This document shows, in pieces, positions 50,956-59,581 of a stretch of DNA of 64,000 nucleotides (the stretch's first letter is position 1; every line of letters begins with the position of its first letter). The notes beneath the pieces are model-generated. The model made no database searches. It had not been told where the DNA came from and worked only from the letters and a program-made list of their open reading frames with translations. The stretch spans positions 5,704,001 to 5,768,000 of the forward strand of contig NZ_AP022608.1 of the NCBI RefSeq assembly GCF_010728925.1, given 5' to 3'. The DNA comes from Mycolicibacterium gadium. GTDB lineage: Bacteria > Actinomycetota > Actinomycetes > Mycobacteriales > Mycobacteriaceae. Both the position numbers and the translations under genes were made by a program.

Positions 50956-52251
50956 GTGGCGTGGGACTTCTCCACCGATCCCGAATGGACGGAGCAGCTG
51001 GCCTGGGTCGAGCAGTTCGTCCGCGAGGAATGCGAGCCCATCGACTACGTGGTCAAGGAGTCGCACGACCTCAATGACCCCGTGCGCCAAGCGCTGATCC
51101 CGCCACTGCAGGAGATCGTCAAAGAGCGCGGGCTGTGGGCCACCCACCTCGGCCCGCATCTCGGCGGACCCGGCTACGGACAGGTGAAACTCGCGCTGCT
51201 CAACGAGATTCTCGGACGATCGGAATGCGCACCGATAGTGTTCGGATCCCAGGCGCCCGACTCCGGGAACAGTGAGATTCTCGCGCACTACGGCACAACG
51301 GAACTCAAGGAACGGTATCTCGAGCCGCTGTTGGACAACCGGATCGTGTCGTGCTTCTCGATGACCGAGCCGCAGGGCGGTGCCGACCCCAAGGTGTTCA
51401 CCACCACGGCAGTGCAAGACGGCGATCACTGGGTGATCAAAGGCGAGAAGTGGTATTCCTCGTTCGCATCGATGGCGTCGTTCATCATCGTGATGGCGAT
51501 GACCGATCCCGACGCGCCGCCGTACCAACGCTATTCGATGTTCGTCGTGCCCGGAGACACCCCCGGCATCAACGTGCTGCGCGACGTCGGCCTCGGCTAC
51601 CAGCCGCCAGGCGGCGGACGCGAAGGCTACGTGCGGTACGAGAACGTCCGGGTACCCGCCGACCACATGCTCGGTCCTCGCGGTGGTGCGTTCGTGGTGG
51701 CGCAGACCCGGCTGGGCGGCGGCCGCATCCACCACGCCATGCGCACAGTCGGACTCGTGCGGCGGATCTTCGACATGCTGATCGAGCGGGCCGTCTCGCG
51801 GTACACGCAGGGAGAGCTGCTCGCCGACAAGCAGATGGTGCAGGAGATGATCGCCGACTCGTGGATGGAAATCGAGGCCTACCGTCTGCTGACTCTCCAA
51901 ACTGCCTGGAAGATCGACAAATACAACGACTATAAGGCCGTACGCGGCGATATCTCGGCGGTGAAGGCGATGATGCAGAAGGTGCTGCATGACGTCTCGG
52001 CACGCGCCCTGCAACTGCACGGATCGCTGGGCACCTCCCATGAGATGCCGTTCGTGCAGTACATGACGGAGTCGTTCGTGCTCGGGCTTGCCGACGGGCC
52101 GACCGAGGTGCACAAGGTGACCCTGGCGCGGCTGTTACTCAAGGACGTCAAGCCTGCACCGGACGCGTTCCCGTCCGAGCACCTGCTGCGGCTGCGGGAA
52201 GCCGCCGAGGCGAAGTTCGCCGACAAGCTCGCAGGTATTGCGCGTACTTAG
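50956..52251 (+). CDS. Acyl-CoA dehydrogenase, ACAD11-like
   Basis: A 431-residue acyl-CoA dehydrogenase closely similar to 13241-14542. It has the same MAWDFSTDPEW start, RGLWATHLGPHLGG-GYGQ, RLGGGRIHHAMRTVG and C-terminal LADGPTEVHKVTLA. GTG 50956 is the start. No kinase gene is adjacent, unlike the paralogue, so it may rely on the kinase encoded at 12219 or act as an ordinary dehydrogenase. An SDR gene follows 9 bases downstream. Confidence 0.92.
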   Translation: MAWDFSTDPEWTEQLAWVEQFVREECEPIDYVVKESHDLNDPVRQALIPPLQEIVKERGLWATHLGPHLGGPGYGQVKLALLNEILGRSECAPIVFGSQAPDSGNSEILAHYGTTELKERYLEPLLDNRIVSCFSMTEPQGGADPKVFTTTAVQDGDHWVIKGEKWYSSFASMASFIIVMAMTDPDAPPYQRYSMFVVPGDTPGINVLRDVGLGYQPPGGGREGYVRYENVRVPADHMLGPRGGAFVVAQTRLGGGRIHHAMRTVGLVRRIFDMLIERAVSRYTQGELLADKQMVQEMIADSWMEIEAYRLLTLQTAWKIDKYNDYKAVRGDISAVKAMMQKVLHDVSARALQLHGSLGTSHEMPFVQYMTESFVLGLADGPTEVHKVTLARLLLKDVKPAPDAFPSEHLLRLREAAEAKFADKLAGIART

Positions 52252-52260
52252 GAGGCCACG

Positions 52261-53037
52261 ATGACGTGTGACGGCAAGGTGGCCCTGGTCACCGGCACCA
52301 GCCGTGGGTTGGGGAAGGCGATCGCGAAGCGATTGGCCGCAGAGGGGGCCACCGTCGCCCTCACCGCACGCACCGCCGAACCCGACCCGAAATATCAAGG
52401 CTCCCTGAGCCAGACGCTGGCGGAAATCGAACAATCGGGCGGCTCGGCGATCACCGTCGCCGCCGACCTCGCCAAACCCGAGGACCGCGAACGGATGTTC
52501 AACGAAGTCGTGGAGAAGATCGGCGCTCCCGACATTCTCGTGAACAACGCGGCCGTCACGTTCCTGCGGCCACTCGACGAGTTCCCCGAACGTCGCGTGC
52601 GTCTGATGCTGGAAATGCACGTGCTGGCCCCACTGCACCTCACCCAAATGGCGATACCCGCAATGCGCGAGCGGAAGCGGGGGTGGGTCCTGAACGTGAC
52701 ATCCGTCGGCGGCGATCTGCCTGACGGACCGCCGTTCTCCGCGTTCGATCGCGAGGCGGGTTTCGGCATTTACGGCACAGTGAAGGCTGCGCTCAACCGG
52801 TTGACGAAAAGCCTTGCGGCCGAGCTGTACGACGACGGCATCGCCGTGAACGCCGCAGCACCGTCCAACCCCGTCGCCACCGAAGGCGCGGGCGCGCTCG
52901 ACCTGGCGAAAACCGACACCGAGGACATCGAGCTCATCACGCAGACGGCCTTCGTGTTGTGCACGGGCGATCCGAAAACCCTGACCGGCCGTATCGCCCA
53001 CACCCAGCCGTTCCTGCGTGAGATCGGCTGGCTGTGA
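52261..53037 (+). CDS. Short-chain dehydrogenase/reductase
   Basis: A 258-residue SDR: TGTSRGLGKAIA, NNAAV in place of NNAG, Ser in VTSVGGD and Tyr-x3-Lys in YGTVK. The C-terminus deviates from the usual ITGQ-DGG (here LTGRIAHTQPFLREIGWL), as in HSDL2-like and some hydroxyacyl-CoA SDRs. An extra segment after strand 2 (EPDPKYQGSL) supports that subgroup. It ends the first block of the operon, followed by a terminator-like palindrome at 53057. Confidence 0.88.
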   Translation: MTCDGKVALVTGTSRGLGKAIAKRLAAEGATVALTARTAEPDPKYQGSLSQTLAEIEQSGGSAITVAADLAKPEDRERMFNEVVEKIGAPDILVNNAAVTFLRPLDEFPERRVRLMLEMHVLAPLHLTQMAIPAMRERKRGWVLNVTSVGGDLPDGPPFSAFDREAGFGIYGTVKAALNRLTKSLAAELYDDGIAVNAAAPSNPVATEGAGALDLAKTDTEDIELITQTAFVLCTGDPKTLTGRIAHTQPFLREIGWL

Positions 53038-53056
53038 AGGTCTGTATTCTTGTCGT

Positions 53057-53112
53057 GAGCAGACGCAAAAGTGCCCATTTTCGGCCCAATTGGGGCAGTT
53101 TTGTGTCTGCTC
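53057..53112. repeat. Palindromic element, family B (copy 4)
   Basis: Arms of 20 bases (53057-53076 GAGCAGACGCAAAAGTGCCC; 53093-53112), 18 of 20 complementary, with a 16-base loop. It lies between two same-strand genes, 20 bases after the SDR stop. The downstream LLM gene starts 20 bases beyond it, so it may reduce read-through into the second half of the operon. Confidence 0.75.
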
Positions 53113-53131
53113 GCCGGAGAAGGTGTTGGCT

Positions 53132-54259
53132 GTGAAGGTCCAGCCCGCTGCGTACCTGCGCACCACACTTCCGCTGGATCTCTCGGTACTGACGCAGCTC
53201 GACAGCGGCCGTTACCACTCGATCTGGTTGCCCGATCACATGGTCAGCTTCTGGCCCGACTCGATCTGGACTCCTGAATTCACCGACCTGGCAACGGTTT
53301 CTCCGTCGCCGCACCGCCACCTCGACGCCATGGCGGTGGCCGCGGCGGCGGCAGTGCTGACCGAGAACGTACCGCTGGTCACCAGCGTGATCGATACCGT
53401 GCGCCGTCATCCGGCACTGCTTGCACAGAGCGCGCTCACCATCGACCATCTCGCCAAGGGCCGATTCGTGCTCGGCCTGGGCAGTGGCGAGACCGAGAAC
53501 ACCGTGCCCTACGGGTTCGACTTCGCCAAACCGGTCAGCCGATTCGAAGAGGCGCTGCACGTCATCCGGCTGCTTTGGGACAGCGACGGCCCGGTCGATT
53601 TCGACGGGCAGTTCTACCACCTGCGCCACGCCCGGCTCGACACCGAGCCGTATCAGGGTGCCACCCCGCCGATCTGGATCGGGGCAAGCGGGCCGCGAAC
53701 CTTGGAGATCGTCGGCCGCTACGCCGACGGGTGGTGGCCCACCGGCGCCTGGGATCCCGACGACTACGCCCAAAAGCTCGCCACCGTAAGGGCTTCGGCG
53801 GAGCGCGCCGGCCGCGATCCGATGGCGATCACGCCGTGCTATATCCAGGTCTGCTTGATCGGCCGCGACGCCGCCACCCTCGCTCAGATCGTGGACGCGC
53901 CGCTCGTCAAGGCGTTCCTGCTGCAGGTATCCGCCGAGCTCCTGCGCAGCCTCGGCTTCGAACACCCGATGGGGGAGCACTGGCGTGGCTACCAGGACAT
54001 CGACCCCGCGACACTGACCCGCGAGCGCGTCGTCGAGTTTCTCGACCGGGTCGAGCCCGAATCAATCCTCGCGGTTGTCCCACACGGCACGCCGAAGCAG
54101 GTGGCGCAGAAGATCAAGAACTATGTCGACGCGGGTCTTCGCGTGCCCAAGATCCTGGACTATGGCGGTATGGCCGGACTCTCGCACTCCGCCGCGTCCG
54201 CGGAGAACGTTCGCGACGTCGAGGACGAACTGATGCGCCTGTGCGGAGACGTCCGGTGA
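53132..54259 (+). CDS. LLM class (F420-type) oxidoreductase
   Basis: A 375-residue luciferase-like protein. HSIWLPDHMVSFWP, LTIDHLAKGRFVLGLGSGE and PPIWIGASGPRTLEIVGRYADGWWP (in parts) are typical of F420-dependent reductases such as FGD/Mer relatives. GTG 53132 is chosen with GGAGAAGG eight bases upstream. It overlaps by four bases with the sulfotransferase gene. It may perform an F420-linked redox step on the ring system. Confidence 0.88.
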   Translation: MKVQPAAYLRTTLPLDLSVLTQLDSGRYHSIWLPDHMVSFWPDSIWTPEFTDLATVSPSPHRHLDAMAVAAAAAVLTENVPLVTSVIDTVRRHPALLAQSALTIDHLAKGRFVLGLGSGETENTVPYGFDFAKPVSRFEEALHVIRLLWDSDGPVDFDGQFYHLRHARLDTEPYQGATPPIWIGASGPRTLEIVGRYADGWWPTGAWDPDDYAQKLATVRASAERAGRDPMAITPCYIQVCLIGRDAATLAQIVDAPLVKAFLLQVSAELLRSLGFEHPMGEHWRGYQDIDPATLTRERVVEFLDRVEPESILAVVPHGTPKQVAQKIKNYVDAGLRVPKILDYGGMAGLSHSAASAENVRDVEDELMRLCGDVR

Positions 54260-55425
54260 GTGGCGCGCTCGACGCGACGGACATGTTGAGCCGGGCGCAG
54301 GCCCACACTGGATTGACGGACTACGGCGACGCCACGCTGCCGCAGCGATTCGCCACGGCCGTCGACCTTCTCAAGGGCATCGGCTTGGACGCCGACGGTA
54401 GGGGGCGGGCCGAGGACGTTTGTCACTGGCTGCTCACCTCACGACTGGAGTTCTTCGAGGACCGAAACCGGTATTCGATCGCCGACGAAGTGATCGAGCG
54501 GCCCATGTTCGTGACCGGCGAACCGCGCTCGGGCACGACCCTGATGCACGCCCTGATGTCGGTGGATCCCGACGCGCGCGCTCTGCGGTTCTGGGAGGTG
54601 ATGTATCCGTCCCCGCCACCCGGAATCGCCGGCGATGACGACCCTCGCCGGGCGCGCGCCGATGCCGACTGGCGCGAGATCAACGCACAGATGCCGAAAT
54701 GGCTGCACAGCCATCCCTACAACGACATGCTCGGCGACGGATTGCCCGAGGACGAACGCACCTGGGCCTTCGACTTCCGCGTCATGACACCGACCGCGTG
54801 GTGGCGGGTTCCGATGCAGACGGTGGTCGGGGGTCTGCCCACCGACGATGCCGCGCAGTACCGCATCCATAGGGCGATGCTGCAACAGTTCCAGTACGGA
54901 CGCCCGCGCAAGCAGTGGGTTCTGAAGGGGTTCCACGGCTTTCGTCTGCGGGAGTTCTTCAACTGCTATCCGGACGCGACCCTGCTGTGGCTGCACCGAG
55001 ACCCCGTGCAGGTCGCCGCCTCGCGCACGATGATGATGGCCGACATCCTCGAAGGCATCGTCGGCCCGATCGACCTACAGCAGGCGGCGAAAATGCATCT
55101 CGAGCTGACGCGGGCAAGCATCGCCAACACCATGACCAACCCGCTCACCGACGATCCCCGGATCCTGCACGTGCGCTACACCGACTTTCTCGCCGACCCT
55201 GTCGGCACCGTCGGCCGTTACTACGAATTCCGCGGCCAGACCATGAGCACCGATGCCCGAACGGAGATGCGCGCCTACCTGGAGAACAATCCCGGCGACC
55301 GGCACGGGAAGTTCCGCTATTCGACCAAACTCCTCACCGACATCGGTGCCGATCTCGAGGCATTGCATGAGGAATTCCGGCCTTTCCGTGATCGATTCGG
55401 CGTCGCAATCGAACAGCGGAGGTAA
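54256..55425 (+). CDS. Sulfotransferase family protein
   Basis: A 389-residue PAPS-dependent sulfotransferase (Sulfotransfer_3 type). The 5'-phosphosulfate-binding loop is TGEPRSGTTLMH at about residues 87-98, and the 3'-phosphate-binding region is WLHRDPVQVAASR. The N-terminal helical extension (about 80 residues) is typical of the large mycobacterial Stf family. It would add sulfate to a hydroxyl or amine. Its place inside a degradative operon is notable: it may sulfate a hydroxylated intermediate, or be mis-assigned and act on a lipid. GTG 54256 overlaps the LLM stop. Confidence 0.9.
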   Translation: MSGALDATDMLSRAQAHTGLTDYGDATLPQRFATAVDLLKGIGLDADGRGRAEDVCHWLLTSRLEFFEDRNRYSIADEVIERPMFVTGEPRSGTTLMHALMSVDPDARALRFWEVMYPSPPPGIAGDDDPRRARADADWREINAQMPKWLHSHPYNDMLGDGLPEDERTWAFDFRVMTPTAWWRVPMQTVVGGLPTDDAAQYRIHRAMLQQFQYGRPRKQWVLKGFHGFRLREFFNCYPDATLLWLHRDPVQVAASRTMMMADILEGIVGPIDLQQAAKMHLELTRASIANTMTNPLTDDPRILHVRYTDFLADPVGTVGRYYEFRGQTMSTDARTEMRAYLENNPGDRHGKFRYSTKLLTDIGADLEALHEEFRPFRDRFGVAIEQRR

Positions 55426-55427
55426 GC

Positions 55428-56192
55428 GTGCATAGTCGGCTATCGGTGCACAGTGTGACGTTTCTCGGCACGCCTGTCGCCGAGCAACATTCGATGTGGA
55501 CCACCCTCGGACTCACCCGGCTGAGCCTGATCGACTCCCAACTCGATGAACCGCAACTGGCGCAACTCATCGAGCGACACGGCTACTCGGTCGACACGGT
55601 GTATCACCTGTTCGAGTCCGGCGACCGGTTGTCCCGCGTCATCGAGACCGCCGCCGCTCTCGGAACCCGCGTGGTGTACATGTTGACGGGCGGTCGCGGC
55701 GAATTGAACTGGGGTCAGGCCGCCGAACGCTTCTGCGCGGGGGTCGCCCCGTGTGTGCGGGTGGCGGAGCAGGCCGGTGTGACACTCGCCATCGAAAACG
55801 CCTCCGCTCTCTACGCGGACATCCACATCGCGCACACGCTGCGCGACACGGTCACCCTCGCCGAGATGGCGGGCATCGGTGTCTGTATCGACCTGTTCCA
55901 CTGCTGGGCGGAAGCCGACCTCGTCGGTCTCGTCGAACGCGCGCTGCCGCGGACGCTGCAAATTCAGCTCAGCGACTACGTCCTCGGTGACCGGGCACTA
56001 CCGGCCCGCGCCGTCCCGGGCGACGGGACGATCCCGATCGAGCCGTTCATCCGGCAGGTACTCGCCGGCGGCTACCGCCATGGCTTCGATCTGGAGCTGA
56101 TCGGTCCGCGAATCGAGGCCGAGGGCCGTCTCGACGCGGCACGTCGCGGCTGCGAAACGGTATCGACAATGCTGAAGCGACTTGGCGCGTAG
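55428..56192 (+). CDS. Sugar phosphate isomerase/epimerase-like TIM-barrel protein
   Basis: A 254-residue xylose-isomerase-like TIM barrel (AP endonuclease family 2 fold). Likely metal ligands are Glu in LAIENAS, Asp-x2-His in CIDLFHC, and a C-terminal Glu in DLELIGP; PGDG is also conserved. GTG 55428 has GGAGG upstream. Family members isomerise sugars or hydroxypyruvate-type compounds, and related enzymes act as dehydratases in aromatic catabolism. Its precise role is open. It is followed 9 bases later by a DUF1214 gene. Confidence 0.82.
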   Translation: MHSRLSVHSVTFLGTPVAEQHSMWTTLGLTRLSLIDSQLDEPQLAQLIERHGYSVDTVYHLFESGDRLSRVIETAAALGTRVVYMLTGGRGELNWGQAAERFCAGVAPCVRVAEQAGVTLAIENASALYADIHIAHTLRDTVTLAEMAGIGVCIDLFHCWAEADLVGLVERALPRTLQIQLSDYVLGDRALPARAVPGDGTIPIEPFIRQVLAGGYRHGFDLELIGPRIEAEGRLDAARRGCETVSTMLKRLGA

Positions 56193-56201
56193 GGGATAAC
56201 G

Positions 56202-57410
56202 ATGGCGCTTGGAGACGGTTCTGATGACGCCGCGCTGCACGCCGCGTGGATCGACTTCTGCGAACGTCTCAAGGTCGCCGGCGCACGGGTCTTCAAGGAT
56301 CTGAACCCCACCTCGGGTCTGCAGCGGGCCGACGGCTTCCGGTTCCTGACCCAGAACCTCGGCCAGGCCTTCGATCTGGGGCTGGAGACCAGGGACCCTC
56401 GTTATCCGGCGATTCATGCGTTCTGCAATCCCACGCGCAAGCTCGGCGGCGACTGCGCCGACTTCGTCTATCAGCAGGCGTGGATCGACGGCGAGTCGAC
56501 GTATCGCGTCGTCGGCAACCGCGGCACCGCACGATTTCTCAACATCACCGTGCAGGGGCCGCGCCCTGACGGTCCTGGCGTACTCCACGAACCATTCGGA
56601 GACGTGCCGGAGGCCAATCTGTTCGGCCACGAGCTCACCGCCGAACCCGACGGCAGTTTCGAGATTCACGTCGGCGGCGAACAGCGTGGCGCGAATTGGC
56701 TGCCCACCACGGCGGGGTCGCGCAAGTTGTTCATCCGCCAGGGTTTCGACTCCTGGGAGGAGCGGCCGGCTCGCCTGCAAATAGAACGAGTCGACATGGC
56801 TACTCCCAAGCCTCCGGCGACTCCTGAGTCGATGATCGACGCGATGGGCTGGGCGGGTGACTTCGTCACCGGCCTGATGGACGACTGGCCGGAGTTCCCG
56901 TTCCGCTACGGCGGGGTGGACGCCGCGAATCCCAACCGCTTCCCGGCCGCCGGCGCGATCGCCGCCGATGCGAAACGCGGTCGCGCCGCGACCAATATGC
57001 ATTGGGTACTGGCCGCCGACGAAGCGCTCATCATCGAGTTCGACGCGCATGACGGCTTGTGGATGTTCACCAACATGGGCGTGTTCTTCAACAGCATGGA
57101 CTACCTCTACCGGCCGGTGAGTTACACGCCGAGCCGCACCGCGGTGGACGGCGACGGCAAGGTCCGGCTGGTCCTGGCGCACGACGATCCGGGATATCAC
57201 AACTGGGTCGACACGCAGGGATTCGAGCGGGGCAACATCACGTACCGGCACATGCTGGCGGGCGAGCCGGCCGAGTTGCACACCCGGGTGGTCAAGCGCG
57301 CGCAGCTGGTCGATGCGCTGCCACCTGACTCTGCGACCGTCACCGCCGCCGAGCGCGTCGCGCAGATGTGGGCTCGCTTCAACGGAATTCGGCAGCGCTA
57401 CAACCTGTGA
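56202..57410 (+). CDS. DUF1214-domain protein
   Basis: A 402-residue protein ending in a DUF1214-like region (YRPVSYTPSRTAVDGDGKVRL leading to LVLAHDDPGYHNWVDT). The N-terminal part (WIDFCERLKVAGARVFKDLN) is a helical lead common in actinobacterial catabolic clusters. A middle beta-rich part has FLNITVQG and HELTAEPDGSFEIHVGGE. No catalytic motif is recognisable and the function is unknown. It is the last gene of the plus-strand operon starting at 47959, and a palindrome covers its stop codon. Confidence 0.82.
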   Translation: MALGDGSDDAALHAAWIDFCERLKVAGARVFKDLNPTSGLQRADGFRFLTQNLGQAFDLGLETRDPRYPAIHAFCNPTRKLGGDCADFVYQQAWIDGESTYRVVGNRGTARFLNITVQGPRPDGPGVLHEPFGDVPEANLFGHELTAEPDGSFEIHVGGEQRGANWLPTTAGSRKLFIRQGFDSWEERPARLQIERVDMATPKPPATPESMIDAMGWAGDFVTGLMDDWPEFPFRYGGVDAANPNRFPAAGAIAADAKRGRAATNMHWVLAADEALIIEFDAHDGLWMFTNMGVFFNSMDYLYRPVSYTPSRTAVDGDGKVRLVLAHDDPGYHNWVDTQGFERGNITYRHMLAGEPAELHTRVVKRAQLVDALPPDSATVTAAERVAQMWARFNGIRQRYNL

Positions 57411-57459
57411 TTTCGGTGCGCATACGATCGCTGCCCGGTCGTCAGCGCACCGAAATCAC
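57407..57459. terminator. Bidirectional terminator / palindromic element, family A (copy 3)
   Basis: Perfect 15-base arms (57407-57421 GTGATTTCGGTGCGC; 57445-57459) with a 23-base loop. The left arm contains the TGA of the DUF1214 gene and the right arm reaches the stop of the convergent secreted-protein gene. Arm sequence is related to the copies at 3611 and 9953. Confidence 0.75.
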
Positions 57460-57902
57460 TAGAGGCGCTGCAGTCTGAACGTCCAGAACTGCTGTCCGGG
57501 CGGGCCATTGAAGCAGCCGACGTCGTAGTTCGAGGTGATTGTGCCGGTCAACGAGGTGTCGTCCCACACATAGGTTTCGTGGGTGGGCATGGCGTAACCG
57601 GGAAGACACTGCAGACCGTCGGATACGTCGACCTTCAACGTCCACTGGCCATTGGCCAGGTAGGCATTTCCCTGATAGTAGTTGTAGAACTTCAGCCGCG
57701 GCGCCGCGCTGATGTACCTGCAATCCGGTTCTCCGGCGCCGCATCGCGCGACGAACCAGAACCACGACGCCCGCTCGTACCTGTTGGTCTGAAGATCGTA
57801 GTTGCCGTAATTCCAGAAGGCGTTCGCTGGTGGCGCGACCACCGTTGCCAGCGTCAGGAGGACGGCGGCGGCCACCGCGGCCAGGACCTTGACGGATTTC
57901 AT
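57459..57902 (-). CDS. Secreted hypothetical protein
   Basis: A 147-residue protein with a Sec signal peptide: MKSVKVLAAVAAAVLLTLAT followed by VVAPPANA, with probable cleavage after ANA (about residue 28). The mature part is aromatic-rich (FWNYGNYDLQTNRYERASWFWF) and has four Cys (RCGAGEPDC, LQCLPG, VGCFNG) that could form two disulfides. ATG 57902 has GGGAGG upstream. It resembles small secreted mycobacterial proteins of unknown function. It lies 64 bp downstream of the P450 gene and has no clear link to catabolism. Confidence 0.8.
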   Translation of the reverse strand: MKSVKVLAAVAAAVLLTLATVVAPPANAFWNYGNYDLQTNRYERASWFWFVARCGAGEPDCRYISAAPRLKFYNYYQGNAYLANGQWTLKVDVSDGLQCLPGYAMPTHETYVWDDTSLTGTITSNYDVGCFNGPPGQQFWTFRLQRL

Positions 57903-57966
57903 CGCGTCCTCCCAATTCCGTTCGCCGGTGCCTATCAAACCATCTTGTAGCAAATCTCGGTTCCGA

Positions 57967-59334
57967 TCAGTCGATGACGACAGCGTCCTTGTGTTCGGTG
58001 ATGGGTCGGGCCGGCTGCTGTTCATCGCAGATCCGCTGAAGTTTCTCCAGCGTCTCGTCCAGTCCCGGACCCAGTGGCTTGCCCGGCGTGAACGTCGCGG
58101 GAAGGTGCTTCATGCCCTGGATGACACCTATGGTCTCGTAGTGCTCGGTCCCCTCGGGGTCACAAACGTAGTCGGGCATGCGGTCGAGCACAGCGGTCAG
58201 CATCGACTTGAAAACCGTGCGGGCGACGTTGGAGCCCACGCAACGGTGCACACCGATACCGAAGCTGAAGTGGCGGTTGCCCTTCCGGTCCATGATGAGC
58301 TCGTTGGGCTCCTCGAAGACCGACGGGTCGCGGTTGGCCATGGCCCACGAAATCCAAAGTCGCTCGCCTTCTTTGAACCTCGTACCCTCGACCTCGACAT
58401 CGTCGGCGAAGGTGCGACCGTCGCCCGGTGCGGGCGTGTAGAAGCGCAGGAACTCCTCGGTGGCCGGGTTCAGTAAGGTGTCGCGTTCGCGGCTGAGCAG
58501 CTCGCGCTGGTCCGGGTTCTCCGACAGCCACTCCAGCGAGTGCGCGGTGAGCGCGGTGGTGGTGTCGAAGCCGCCGCCGATGATCAACCCGAGGTTGCCG
58601 AGGATCTCCAGGTCAGGGGCCGGTTCACCGTCGATACGCAATTGCAGCAGTGCGTTGATCAACCCGGGCCGCGGGTTCTCGCGGACCTCCATCATCGTGG
58701 TGATCATGTCGATACCCATCTGGCGGTTCATCTCGGCGACGCGGGCGGCGTCGGGCGAATGCTCCGGGGTGGATACCGAGAGGTGCGCGGGCTCGCTGTA
58801 GACCGGCCACTTCTTCAGCTCGATGCCCATCATCGCCAGCGTCAGCACGGCGGGCACGATGTTGGCCAGGTCGTCGACGAAGTCGATGCGGCCCGACTCG
58901 ATCTTCTCGTCGAGGGCCGCCCGGGTGATCTCGTCGACGAACGGTTGCCATCGCCGGACCGCGGCAGGGGAGAGGTAGGGGTTCAACGCACCGCGGTAGA
59001 TGCTGTGCTCAGGCTCGTCCATCTCGAGGATGCCGCCCCGCACGACCGTGGCTCGTTGCGCCTTCGGGATCGTTATTCCCTGATAGCCCTTGCGCTCTCC
59101 GTTGATGTCGTGATCGTTGGACACCACCGGACAGCGCGCCAACTCGAACACGTGCTTGCTGTCGGCGGCGACCCAATGTCCGTCGTAGACATCGGTCCAG
59201 GCCATCGGGCATCTGGACTGCATCTCCTCGGTGATCTTCTCGAACTGCAGCCGATACTCCGGAGTGTGCCGGTCGAAGTGATACCGGTTCTTCTTCCGCT
59301 CGTTGTCGGCGGCGCGGATGTCGTCGACACTCAA
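57967..59334 (-). CDS. Cytochrome P450
   Basis: A 455-residue P450. The I-helix is IIGGGFDTTT (Asp in place of the usual acid), the K-helix ExxR is EEFLRFYT, and the heme loop is FSFGIGVHRCVG with Cys365. TTG 59334 is preferred, with GGGAGACAGG upstream; the frame is open further but the next gene's end lies there. It is co-transcribed with the ferredoxin gene 40 bases upstream. It is longer than, and clearly a different subfamily from, the tandem P450s at 35131 and 36527. Confidence 0.93.
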   Translation of the reverse strand: MSVDDIRAADNERKKNRYHFDRHTPEYRLQFEKITEEMQSRCPMAWTDVYDGHWVAADSKHVFELARCPVVSNDHDINGERKGYQGITIPKAQRATVVRGGILEMDEPEHSIYRGALNPYLSPAAVRRWQPFVDEITRAALDEKIESGRIDFVDDLANIVPAVLTLAMMGIELKKWPVYSEPAHLSVSTPEHSPDAARVAEMNRQMGIDMITTMMEVRENPRPGLINALLQLRIDGEPAPDLEILGNLGLIIGGGFDTTTALTAHSLEWLSENPDQRELLSRERDTLLNPATEEFLRFYTPAPGDGRTFADDVEVEGTRFKEGERLWISWAMANRDPSVFEEPNELIMDRKGNRHFSFGIGVHRCVGSNVARTVFKSMLTAVLDRMPDYVCDPEGTEHYETIGVIQGMKHLPATFTPGKPLGPGLDETLEKLQRICDEQQPARPITEHKDAVVID

Positions 59335-59374
59335 GACCTGTCTCCCTGCACTTTTGGTGGCTGAATTGCCACTG

Positions 59375-59569
59375 TCACTCTTCGATCGAGATGGCCTGCT
59401 CGGGGCACGACTGCACGGCTTCTCGTACCGCGTCCTCCTGGTCGGGCGGCACCACCTCGTGCACCGGCGAGGCGGTGCCGTCAATATCGCTGAGCTCGAA
59501 GGAATCTGGCGCGATCATCGAGCACAGCGTGTGGCCCTGGCAGCGCCCCGAGTCGACGAAAACCTTCAC
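59375..59569 (-). CDS. Ferredoxin (3Fe-4S type, P450-associated)
   Basis: A 64-residue ferredoxin: Cys10-x2-His13-x2-Cys16 and Cys55-Pro. It is similar to the one at 33501. It lies 40 bases upstream of the P450 gene and 12 bases after an SDR gene, so it most likely delivers electrons to that P450. GTG 59569 is the start. Confidence 0.93.
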   Translation of the reverse strand: MKVFVDSGRCQGHTLCSMIAPDSFELSDIDGTASPVHEVVPPDQEDAVREAVQSCPEQAISIEE

Positions 59570-59581
59570 GATGTCCCCTTG

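Noticed and set aside
48702..51041. A very long minus-strand open frame (about 779 codons) across the acyl-CoA dehydrogenase and hydratase genes
   Set aside because: It is antisense to three genes with full family motifs; open antisense frames are expected with high-GC codon use, and its translation has no recognisable domain.
50956..52251. A recent duplication of 13241-14542
   Set aside because: The proteins are similar along their length but differ at many positions, and the flanking genes are unrelated, so this is an old paralogy.
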